A DNA stretch of 64,000 nt. Source: an uncultured Nocardioides sp. (GTDB lineage: Bacteria > Actinomycetota > Actinomycetes > Propionibacteriales > Nocardioidaceae). This document shows positions 35,272-42,620 of this stretch, in pieces (the first letter of the stretch is position 1; every line of letters starts with the position of its first letter). The translations under genes and the position numbers were made by a program. Location: assembly GCF_947488515.1 (NCBI RefSeq), contig NZ_CANKZF010000002.1, positions 62,001 to 126,000 of the forward strand. Direction: 5' to 3'. A model generated the notes under the pieces. It worked only from the letters and a program-made list of their open reading frames with translations, did no database searches and had not been told where the DNA came from.

Positions 35272-36614
35272 CCTCGGACCGGCAGCTGCACCTCAACCTG
35301 TTCATCTACCCCGACGGCCACCACGAGGCGGCCTGGCGGCACCCGGACAGCCAGACCGACCGGATCCTCGACATCTCCTACTACCAGGAGCTGGCCCAGC
35401 GGGCCGAGGCAGCGTCGTTCGACGCCGTCTTCTTCGCCGACGGTCCGTCGCTGGCCGAGAACATCCAGTACGCCGCCCGCTTCCGCCTCGAGCCGATCAC
35501 CGTGATGACGGCGATCGTCGCGGCCACCGAGCGGATCGGCGTCATCGGCACGGCGTCCACGACCTACACCGAGCCGTACAACCTGGCCCGGCAGTTCGCG
35601 GCGCTCGACCACCTCAGCAAGGGCCGGGCCGGCTGGAACATCGTCACCACCGGCGCAGCCGACGCGGCGCTCAACTTCGGCCTCGACGCACACCCGCTGC
35701 ACCGCGACCGTTACGAACGGGCCGAGGAGTACGTCGACGTCATCACGAAGCTGTGGGACAGCTGGGAGGACGACGCGGTCGTCGCCGACCGGGCGAGCGG
35801 GATCTTCGCGGACCCCGACAAGATCCACCGCGTCGACCACGTCGGCACGCACTTCCGGGTGCGGGGCCCGCTCAACGCGCCACGGTCCCCGCAGGGCCGG
35901 CCGGTCTACGTGCAGGCCGGGTCGTCGGAGGACGGGCGGGCGTTCGCCGCCCGCTGGGCCGAGGCGATCTTCACGGCGCACCAGACGCTCGGGTCGGCGC
36001 AGGAGTTCTACACCGACATCAAGCGCCGTGCGCAGGCGCAGGGCCGTGATCCGCGGGGGCTCAAGGTGCTGCCGGGCATCAGCCCGTTCATCGGCTCCAC
36101 GGCGAAGGAGGCCGAGGACCTGCACCAGGAGTTCAACGACCTGACCCAGCCGGGGTACTCGCTCGCCCAGCTCAACCGGCTCACCGGCGTCGACCTGTCG
36201 GCGTACGACCTCGACGAGCCCTTCCCGCGCGAGGTCATCGACACCGACGAGGAGCGCAGCGAGGGCAGCCGCTTCCAGCTCGTGCTCGACATCGTCGAGC
36301 GCGAGAACCCCACGCTCCGCCAGCTGTGCCACCGGCTCGCCGGTGCGCGCGGCCACCGGGTCGTCACCGGCACGCCCGACCAGGTCGCCGACACGATCCA
36401 GGAGTGGGCCGAGTCCGGCGCCGCCGACGGCTTCAACGTGATGCCGCCGTGGCTGCCCGGAGGGATCGAGGTGTTCATTGAGGAGGTCGTGCCGATCCTG
36501 CGCCGACGCGGGTTGTTCCGCACGGAGTACACAGGAACCACGCTGCGCGACCACCTCGGCCTCGAGCGCCCCGCCAGCCAGTACGCCCCGACCCACCAGA
36601 AGGAAACCGCATGA
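35268..36614 (+). CDS. LLM-class flavin-dependent monooxygenase, NtaA/SnaA/DszA type
   Basis: This 448-residue two-component flavin monooxygenase begins LHLNLFIYPDGHHEAAWR and has ITVMTAIVAATERIGVIGTASTTYTEPYNLARQFAALDHLS and GRAGWNIVTT, the hallmark of the NtaA/SnaA/DszA/SoxA branch. It also has RGPLNAPRSPQGRPVYVQAGSS and ends DHLGLERPASQYAP. These enzymes oxidise or desulfurise compounds such as nitrilotriacetate or sulfones, using reduced flavin from a separate reductase; no flavin reductase gene is seen here. The GTG at 35268 overlaps the ATPase stop. Its place in the operon suggests further breakdown of the imported compound. Confidence 0.9.
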   Translation: MTSDRQLHLNLFIYPDGHHEAAWRHPDSQTDRILDISYYQELAQRAEAASFDAVFFADGPSLAENIQYAARFRLEPITVMTAIVAATERIGVIGTASTTYTEPYNLARQFAALDHLSKGRAGWNIVTTGAADAALNFGLDAHPLHRDRYERAEEYVDVITKLWDSWEDDAVVADRASGIFADPDKIHRVDHVGTHFRVRGPLNAPRSPQGRPVYVQAGSSEDGRAFAARWAEAIFTAHQTLGSAQEFYTDIKRRAQAQGRDPRGLKVLPGISPFIGSTAKEAEDLHQEFNDLTQPGYSLAQLNRLTGVDLSAYDLDEPFPREVIDTDEERSEGSRFQLVLDIVERENPTLRQLCHRLAGARGHRVVTGTPDQVADTIQEWAESGAADGFNVMPPWLPGGIEVFIEEVVPILRRRGLFRTEYTGTTLRDHLGLERPASQYAPTHQKETA

Positions 36615-37657
36615 CTTTCGAGCACTACCGCCCGCTCGGCCGCACCGGAGTCCAGGTCAGCCCGCTGACCCTCGGCGCGATGATGTTCGGCGCGTGGGGC
36701 AACCCCGACCACGACGAGTCGATCGCCATCATCCACCGCGCCCTCGACGCCGGCATCAACGTCATCGACACCGCCGACGTCTACGCGCGCGGCGAGTCCG
36801 AGGAGATCGTCGGCAAGGCGCTGCAGGCCCGCAAGGGGAGCCGCGACGACGTCTTCCTGGCCACCAAGTTCCACGGCAACATGCACGATGAGGACCCCAA
36901 CCAGGCGGGCAACTCGCGCCGCTGGATCGTCCGCGAGGTCGAGCACTCGCTGCGCCGCCTGCAGGTCGACCACATCGACCTCTACCAGGTGCACCGCCCG
37001 CGGCCGGAGGTCGACATCGACGAGACGCTCGGCGCGCTGACCGACCTCGTCCGGCAGGGCAAGATCCGCTACCTCGGCACGTCGACGTTCCTGCCCTCGC
37101 AGGTCGTCGAGGCGCAGTGGGTCGCGGAGAGGCGCCAGCGGGAGCGCCCGGTCACCGAGCAGCCGCCGTACTCGATCCTCGCCCGCGAGGTGGAGCGCGA
37201 CATCCTGCCGACGGCCGAGAAGTACGGCATCGGCGTGCTCCCGTGGAGCCCGTTGGCGGGGGGCTGGCTCTCGGGCCGCTACCGCCGCGGCGAGGACCCG
37301 GCCGTGTCGTCGAGCCGGCTGAAGCGCCAGCCGGCCCGGCACGACCCGGCGTCGCCGGAGAACAAGGTGAAGCTCGAGGCCGTGCACGCGCTGCAGGAGC
37401 TCGCCGACGAGGCGGGCCTGTCGCTGATCCACCTCGCGCTCGGCTTCGTGCTCGCCCACCCGGCGGTGTCGTCGGCGATCATCGGCCCCCGCACGCTCGA
37501 GCAGCTCGAGTCGCAGCTCGGGGTGGAGAAGGTCGTCCTCACACCCGACGTGCTGGACCGGATCGACGAGATCGTGCCGCCCGGCACGACGCTCAACGAG
37601 GCTGACCGGGGTTACGCACCGCCGGCCCTCGTGGAGGCGGCGCTGCGGCGTCGCTGA
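36611..37657 (+). CDS. Aldo/keto reductase
   Basis: This 348-residue NADPH-dependent reductase of the AKR superfamily starts FEHYRPLGRTGVQVSPLTLG and has the catalytic tetrad region NVIDTADVYARGESEEIVGKAL (Asp/Tyr), DVFLATKFHGN (Lys), and IDLYQVHRP (His). SLIHLALGFVLAHPAVSSAIIG is the cofactor side. It would reduce an aldehyde or ketone, plausibly the carbonyl product of the upstream monooxygenases. It is coupled to the preceding gene by ATGA. The operon ends here before the palindrome cluster. Confidence 0.92.
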   Translation: MTFEHYRPLGRTGVQVSPLTLGAMMFGAWGNPDHDESIAIIHRALDAGINVIDTADVYARGESEEIVGKALQARKGSRDDVFLATKFHGNMHDEDPNQAGNSRRWIVREVEHSLRRLQVDHIDLYQVHRPRPEVDIDETLGALTDLVRQGKIRYLGTSTFLPSQVVEAQWVAERRQRERPVTEQPPYSILAREVERDILPTAEKYGIGVLPWSPLAGGWLSGRYRRGEDPAVSSSRLKRQPARHDPASPENKVKLEAVHALQELADEAGLSLIHLALGFVLAHPAVSSAIIGPRTLEQLESQLGVEKVVLTPDVLDRIDEIVPPGTTLNEADRGYAPPALVEAALRRR

Positions 37658-37670
37658 CCTCGTCGCCGGG

Positions 37671-37764
37671 GTGGTCCAGTGAGTTCTGGCTGTCCCGGTG
37701 CGGTAGTCCAGTGAGGGATGGCTGTCCAGGGGGCCCAGGGCCGACCATCCCTCACTGGACTACC
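37671..37764. repeat. GTAGTCCAGTG palindrome family, copy A with a partial extra copy
   Basis: Perfect 20-bp arms (37702-37721, starting GGTAGTCCAGTGAGG, and 37745-37764, ending CTGGACTACC) enclose a 23-nt loop. A partial direct copy, GTGGTCCAGTGAG, precedes it at 37671. Related elements are at 45610-45676 and 53932-53996. Confidence 0.85.
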
Positions 37765-37872
37765 CAGACGGGTGAGAGTCGCTGTGAGTGATCTCTCGTC
37801 GGGGAACATCGACCGCCGCCGCATGGCTGAGGAAGTCGTACAGTCCTCAACCACTCTGGAGGCACCACCTTC

Positions 37873-38961
37873 ATGTCCCGTGCATTCGAGCCCCTCGCCG
37901 TCGGCCCCTGGAAGCTCCCGCAGCGCTTCGTGATGGCCCCGCTGACCCGCAACCGGGCGGGCGACGGCAACGCCCCGACCGACCTCAACGCGGAGTACTA
38001 CGCGCAGCGCGCCGGAGCCGGACTGATCGTCACGGAGGGCACCGCCCCCAGCCACGTCGGCCAGGGATACCTCGACGTTCCCGGGCTCTACACCGACGAG
38101 CAGGTCGCCGGCTGGCGCCTGGTCGCCGACGCCGTGCACGCCCGCGACGGCGTGGTCGTCGCCCAGCTCATGCACGTCGGTCGGATCGCCCACGCGGACA
38201 ACAAGGGCGGCGTGGAGACGATCGCCCCCAGCGCCGTGCAGGCCCCCGGCGAGATGGTCACCGCCGACGGCACCAAGCCGCACGACGTGCCCCGCGCGCC
38301 GGAGACCGACGAGATCGCCGGCCTGGTCGCCGACTTCGTGACCGCGGCCCGCAACGCGGTCGCCGCCGGCCTCGACGGTGTCGAGGTGCACGCGGCCAAC
38401 GGCTACCTGCTGCACCAGTTCCTCGACCCGACGGTGAACCTGCGGGACGACGTCTACGGCGGATCGCCGGAGAACCGCGCGCGCTTCGTCGTCGAGGTCG
38501 TGAACGCGGTCGCCGAGGCGATCGGCGCCGAGCGGGTCGGCCTGCGGCTGAGCCCGGCCCACCAGTTCAACGGCATCGGCGAGGAGCTCGGCCCCGACCT
38601 CACCGCCACGTATCGCGCGGTTGTCGACGCCGTCGCGCCGCTCGGCCTGGCCTACCTGAGCCTGCTGGCCAGCCCGCTGGAGCCGCTCGAGACGCTGGTG
38701 CGCGACCTGCGTGAGCGCTTCGACGGCGTCGTGCTCCTCAACGACGGCTTCGGCGACGTCACCACCCTCGACTCGGTCGAGAAGCTGCTCGAGACCGGCC
38801 TCGCCGACGCGGTCGTCGTCGGGCGTCCCTTCCTGGCCAACCCCGACCTCGCCGACCGGTGGCGTGCCGGGTCGGAGCTCAACGCGCCGAACCCCGACAC
38901 GTTCTACGGCGGCGGCGCCGAGGGCTACACCGACTACCCCACCATCGAGCAGGCGTCCTGA
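37873..38961 (+). CDS. Alkene reductase, old yellow enzyme family
   Basis: This 362-residue FMN-dependent ene-reductase reduces activated C=C bonds using NAD(P)H. It has FVMAPLTRNRAGDGN near the start, QLMHVGRIAHADN, GVEVHAANGYLLHQFLDP and NLRDDVYGGSPENRARF, which are OYE signatures, plus VVVGRPFLANPDL near the end. TACAGT (37839-37844) is a plausible -10 and GGAGG is ten nt before the ATG. Electrophile detoxification is a usual role for this family, and the MFS exporter downstream fits a stress theme. It is separated from the sulfonate operon by the palindromes. Confidence 0.93.
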   Translation: MSRAFEPLAVGPWKLPQRFVMAPLTRNRAGDGNAPTDLNAEYYAQRAGAGLIVTEGTAPSHVGQGYLDVPGLYTDEQVAGWRLVADAVHARDGVVVAQLMHVGRIAHADNKGGVETIAPSAVQAPGEMVTADGTKPHDVPRAPETDEIAGLVADFVTAARNAVAAGLDGVEVHAANGYLLHQFLDPTVNLRDDVYGGSPENRARFVVEVVNAVAEAIGAERVGLRLSPAHQFNGIGEELGPDLTATYRAVVDAVAPLGLAYLSLLASPLEPLETLVRDLRERFDGVVLLNDGFGDVTTLDSVEKLLETGLADAVVVGRPFLANPDLADRWRAGSELNAPNPDTFYGGGAEGYTDYPTIEQAS

Positions 38962-38976
38962 CCCGCTCCCGCTGAC

Positions 38977-39013
38977 AGTCCGGCCGGCCCGTCCCCGTGG
39001 GGCCGGCCGGACT
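38977..39013. terminator. Bidirectional terminator
   Basis: AGTCCGGCCGGCCC (38977-38990) pairs perfectly with GGGCCGGCCGGACT (39000-39013) between the convergent ene-reductase and MFS genes. Confidence 0.8.
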
Positions 39014-40386
39014 CATGCCGGTCGGGTCCGCGAGGCGGCGAGCACGCCGAGGACCGCGACGAGCGCGGCGAAGGCGAAGACGGTGAGGAACGGGTCGAGG
39101 TCCTGCCGCTCGGCCGCCGCGAACGCGGCACCGGCCACCGACAGCGCGAGGGCGGCGCCGAGGGAGTCGGCCACCGTGAGGGCGGAGGAGTTGAAGCCCC
39201 GGTCGCGATCGGTCGACGCCTCGAGCATCGCCACCCCGGTGCGGGGGTAGGCGAAGCCCATCCCGGCACCGGCGAGGACGTACGCCGCCGCGGGCAGGAC
39301 GGCGGACGGGTGGGCGCCTGCGTCGTGGGCCAGCACGCTCGCGGCGAGAGCCGTCAGCCCGGTGAGCACCAGGCTCGTACCGACCACCATCGCGCGGGTG
39401 TGGGAGACGCGGGCACCGAGCCGCGCCTGGACCTGGCTGGCGCTGGCCCACACCACGCCGACGCAGGTCAGCGCGACGCCGGCCCGGCCGGGGGAGAGGC
39501 CCCAGTGCTCTTGCAGGACGTAGACGATGAAGGCCTCGGCGCAGAAGAACGTCGCGGCGAGGAGGCCGCGGGTGGCCACCACAGACGGTAGCCCCCGGCG
39601 CAGGGTGCGGCTGCCGGGCGGGAGCAGGCGGCCGAGCGAGATCCAGACGCCGGCGAGGGCAGCCAGGGCACCGAGCGCCGCGACCCCGCGGGCCGACCCG
39701 ACGAGCTCCAGCACCAGCACCGCCACCGCTCCGAGGGCCGCCCACCACAGCCGCGACACGGGCGTGTCCGTGCCCTCGGCGTGCACGGTGAGGCCGCGCA
39801 GCGCCGGCGCCAGCAGGGCGAGGGCGAGGGCGACGAGGCCCACCGCGCCGAGGAAGACCCAGCGCCAGCTCCACACGTCCGCGACCAGCGCCGCGAGCCC
39901 GGGTCCGAACAGGGCGGGCAGGACCCACGCCGCCGCGAAGGAGGCGAAGACCGCGGGCCGGAGCGCGGCCGGGAACACCAGCCCGACCACGACGTACAAC
40001 CCCACCGTGAGCGCCCCGCCGCCGAGCCCCTGCAGGACGCGGCCGACGAGCAGCACCTCCATGGACGGCGCCAGCCCGCACACGAGCAGCCCGGCCGAGA
40101 AGAGCGCCATCGACGCCAGCAGCGGCACCACCGGCCCGGTGCGGTCGCTCCACATGCCCGCGGCCACCATCCCGACCACACCGCTGGCGAGCGGCGCGGC
40201 GAAGGCGAGCGCGTAGAGGTCGAGCCCGTCGAGGTCGCGCGCGACCGTGGGCATCACGGTGGCCACGGCCATCGCCTCGAACGCGACGAACGCGATCAGG
40301 CCGAACATCGCGACGGTCGTGGCGGCGTACGCCGGCGAGAGGATGCGCTCGCGGGGCTGGGGCGGGGTCGTGGTGCTGGTCGTCAC
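39013..40386 (-). CDS. MFS transporter (drug exporter-like)
   Basis: This 457-residue polytopic protein has about 13-14 hydrophobic segments. It carries the MFS motif between the second and third segments (GMWSDRTGPVVPLL) and LLVGRVLQGLGGGALTVGLYVVVG, as in drug:proton antiporters. The GTG at 40386 follows a -10 box by seven nt, so translation is probably leaderless. The promoter has a 19-bp spacer filled by a perfect palindrome, the layout activated by MerR/SoxR-type regulators. Export of redox-active or toxic compounds is therefore inferred. The regulator gene is not in this window. Confidence 0.88.
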   Translation of the reverse strand: MTTSTTTPPQPRERILSPAYAATTVAMFGLIAFVAFEAMAVATVMPTVARDLDGLDLYALAFAAPLASGVVGMVAAGMWSDRTGPVVPLLASMALFSAGLLVCGLAPSMEVLLVGRVLQGLGGGALTVGLYVVVGLVFPAALRPAVFASFAAAWVLPALFGPGLAALVADVWSWRWVFLGAVGLVALALALLAPALRGLTVHAEGTDTPVSRLWWAALGAVAVLVLELVGSARGVAALGALAALAGVWISLGRLLPPGSRTLRRGLPSVVATRGLLAATFFCAEAFIVYVLQEHWGLSPGRAGVALTCVGVVWASASQVQARLGARVSHTRAMVVGTSLVLTGLTALAASVLAHDAGAHPSAVLPAAAYVLAGAGMGFAYPRTGVAMLEASTDRDRGFNSSALTVADSLGAALALSVAGAAFAAAERQDLDPFLTVFAFAALVAVLGVLAASRTRPA

Positions 40387-40393
40387 CGGCCCG

Positions 40394-40424
40394 ACGGTAG
40401 GACCTCAGGTGCACCTGAGGTCAA
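40394..40424 (-). promoter_or_regulatory. MerR/SoxR-type promoter of the MFS gene
   Basis: On the minus strand TTGACC (40424-40419) and TACCGT (40399-40394) are separated by 19 bp. The spacer region is a perfect 22-bp palindrome (40401-40422) with core CCTCAGG-TGCA-CCTGAGG, close in form to SoxR sites. The long spacer is the hallmark of MerR-family activated promoters. Confidence 0.7.
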
Positions 40425-40461
40425 TCGGAATAACGAACCGGGTGCGGACGCTGGGTCGACA

Positions 40462-41508
40462 GTGACTGCTCCCTCCGTCGACCTGTCCGTGCTCGACCTC
40501 GTCCCGGTCCGCAGCGACCAGACCACCGGTGACGCCCTCGCCGCGTCGCGCAGCCTGGCGCAGGTCGCCGACGAGCTCGGCTACCGCCGCTACTGGGTGG
40601 CGGAGCACCACAACATGCCGGCCGTCGCCGCCACCAACCCGCCGGTCCTGATCGCCATGCTCGCCTCGGCGACCGAGCGGATCCGGGTCGGGTCGGGCGG
40701 CGTGATGCTGCCCAACCATGCCCCGCTCGTGGTGGCCGAGCAGTTCGCCCTCCTCGAGGCCGCCTACCCCGGTCGCATCGACCTCGGCATCGGTCGCGCG
40801 CCGGGCACCGACCCGCTGACCCGTTACGTCCTGCGCGGCGGGAGCGCTGAGTCCGCCGACGAGGCGGTCGCGAAGTTCCCCGACTACGTCGAGGACATCC
40901 GCACCCTGATGACGACCGAGGGCGTCGAGCTCCAGGTCGGGCCGCGCCGCCAGCCGCTGCGGGCCACCCCGTCGGCACGCACGATCGCCGACATGTGGCT
41001 GCTCGGGTCGTCGGACTACTCGGCGCGCCTGGCGGCCGAGAAGGGCCTGCCCTACGTCTTCGCGCACCACTTCTCGGGAGAGGGCACGGGCGCCGCGCTC
41101 GACCTGTACCGCTCGTCCTACCGCCCGTCGCCGGAGTACCCCGAGCCGCGGACCTTCCTCACCGTCAACGCCGTCGTGGCCGAGACGGAGGAGGAGGCCC
41201 GGCGACGCGCGCTGCCCAACGTGCAGCAGATGATCGCGCTGCGCACCGGTGCGCCGCTCCACCCGCAGCGGCTCGTCGAGGAGGCCGAGGCCGTCGAGAT
41301 GACCGCGGACCAGCGCGCCTTCGGTGACGCGATGGCGCAGCGCTGGATCGTGGGCGCGCCCGACCAGGCGCGAACACGCATCGAGGAGCTCGCGGCCGAG
41401 TTCGGCGTCGACGAGGTGATGGTGTACCCCGTGGCGGGTGCCGCGGCCGGGACGGACGTACGCACGTCACCCGCGCGCGAGGAGACGCTGCGCCTGCTCG
41501 CCGGCTGA
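40462..41508 (+). CDS. LLM-class flavin-dependent oxidoreductase (MsnO8-like)
   Basis: This 348-residue luciferase-like monooxygenase belongs to the short single-domain group: LSVLDLVPVRSDQTTGDALAAS at the start, GYRRYWVAEHHNMPAVAATNP, RIRVGSGGVMLPNHAPLVVAEQFALLEA and GIGRAPGTDP follow. Its substrate is unknown. The GTG at 40462 is used; the upstream frame is the antisense of the MFS gene. It diverges from that gene across the palindromic operator, so a shared regulator is possible, although the -10 for this direction is not clear. Confidence 0.88.
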   Translation: MTAPSVDLSVLDLVPVRSDQTTGDALAASRSLAQVADELGYRRYWVAEHHNMPAVAATNPPVLIAMLASATERIRVGSGGVMLPNHAPLVVAEQFALLEAAYPGRIDLGIGRAPGTDPLTRYVLRGGSAESADEAVAKFPDYVEDIRTLMTTEGVELQVGPRRQPLRATPSARTIADMWLLGSSDYSARLAAEKGLPYVFAHHFSGEGTGAALDLYRSSYRPSPEYPEPRTFLTVNAVVAETEEEARRRALPNVQQMIALRTGAPLHPQRLVEEAEAVEMTADQRAFGDAMAQRWIVGAPDQARTRIEELAAEFGVDEVMVYPVAGAAAGTDVRTSPAREETLRLLAG

Positions 41509-41514
41509 GCCCGG

Positions 41515-41910
41515 TCAGTGGCGTTCCTCGAGCCCGACCGCCTCGCGGAGGTCCTCCGCCGCCTCCCGGAGCCGGGGGTCGTCGGCGGCGGCTGAGTCCA
41601 TCAGCGCGGCGAGCCCCTCGGCGATGACGTTGAGCTTCTCCTGCATGGCCTCGGTGTTGCGGCGCCCGGCGTTCTCCAGCAGGACGAGCAGCAGGAGGGA
41701 CAGCACCGCGCCGAAGGTGTGGATCGCCAGCTCCCACTTCGTGGTGGTCTTCCACAGCGGGTAGCTCGCCGCCCAGATGACCAGCACGGCCACGACGACG
41801 GCGAAGAACGGGGCCCGGCTGATCACCTTCGTCGACAGCTCGACGAACCGCTCGAAGGGGTCCAGACCGTCCTGCTGCTCCCGGCTCTTCGCCGCGTCGG
41901 TGCGCTCCAT
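41515..41910 (-). CDS. Low-affinity iron permease family membrane protein
   Basis: This 131-residue protein has two central membrane segments (PFFAVVVAVLVIWAASYPLW and HTFGAVLSLLLLVLLENA) and the family motif LLENAGRRNTEAMQEKLNVIAEGL. The name comes from the fungal Fet4-related domain; in bacteria transport has not been shown, so function is uncertain. The ATG at 41910 is chosen because TACGTT lies six nt upstream, while the longer frame adds residues across the promoter. It is convergent with the preceding oxidoreductase (6-bp gap). Confidence 0.8.
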   Translation of the reverse strand: MERTDAAKSREQQDGLDPFERFVELSTKVISRAPFFAVVVAVLVIWAASYPLWKTTTKWELAIHTFGAVLSLLLLVLLENAGRRNTEAMQEKLNVIAEGLAALMDSAAADDPRLREAAEDLREAVGLEERH

Positions 41911-41960
41911 GACCGGAACGTAGCGCTGCGGGCACCCCGCCGTCCTCACCCCCGCCGTCC

Positions 41961-42620
41961 TCACCCCTGCCCGAGCCCGGCGTCCCGCGCACGGATGATG
42001 ACGTCGGCCCGGTCGGTGGCCTGCAGCTTGGCCAGGATGCTGGTGATGTTGTTGCGGATCGTCTTGGGCGAGAGGAACAGAGCCTGCGCGATCTGGCCGT
42101 TGGAGCGGCCGGCCGCGATGAGGTCGAGCACCTCGGTCTCCCGCTCGGTGAGCTCCGGGAACGGCCTCTCCGGTCGGCTGGCCGGGGCGAGCACCTCCGC
42201 GATGCGAGCGGCGAGCGAGGCACCGAAGACGACGCCGCCGCCGTGCACGGTCGCCACCGCGCGGACGATCTCGTCCTGCTCCGCCCCCTTGCGGAGGTAG
42301 CCCCGCGCCCCGGCCCGCAGCGCGGACAGCACCGTGCCGTCGTCCTCGCCCATGGTCAGCACGAGCACCCCGACCTCGGGGTGCGCCGCGACGACCGCAC
42401 GGGTGGCGTCGATGCCGTTCATCACCGGCATCTGCACGTCCATGATGACGACGTCGGGGAGGTGCTCGTCGGCGAGCGCGACGGCCTCGGCGCCGTCGGA
42501 CGCGCGGGCGACCACGTCGATCCCGGGCAGCGGGTCGAGCAGCGAGGCCAGGCCGTCGCGGAAGACCGGGTGGTCGTCGGCGATGAGCAGCCGGATCGGC
42601 GGCGTCGTCGGCTCGGTCAT
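41961..42620 (-). CDS. Response regulator, NarL/LuxR family
   Basis: This 219-residue response regulator has a receiver domain with the phosphoacceptor Asp61 in VVIMDVQMP and acidic pocket DD (residues 15-16). Its C-terminal LuxR helix-turn-helix is LTERETEVLDLIAAGRSNGQIAQALFLSPKTIRNNI. The start at 42620 overlaps the stop of the sensor kinase gene by ATGA, giving a kinase-regulator pair. Candidate operator dyads lie in the divergent promoter region of the kinase. Confidence 0.93.
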   Translation of the reverse strand: MTEPTTPPIRLLIADDHPVFRDGLASLLDPLPGIDVVARASDGAEAVALADEHLPDVVIMDVQMPVMNGIDATRAVVAAHPEVGVLVLTMGEDDGTVLSALRAGARGYLRKGAEQDEIVRAVATVHGGGVVFGASLAARIAEVLAPASRPERPFPELTERETEVLDLIAAGRSNGQIAQALFLSPKTIRNNITSILAKLQATDRADVIIRARDAGLGQG

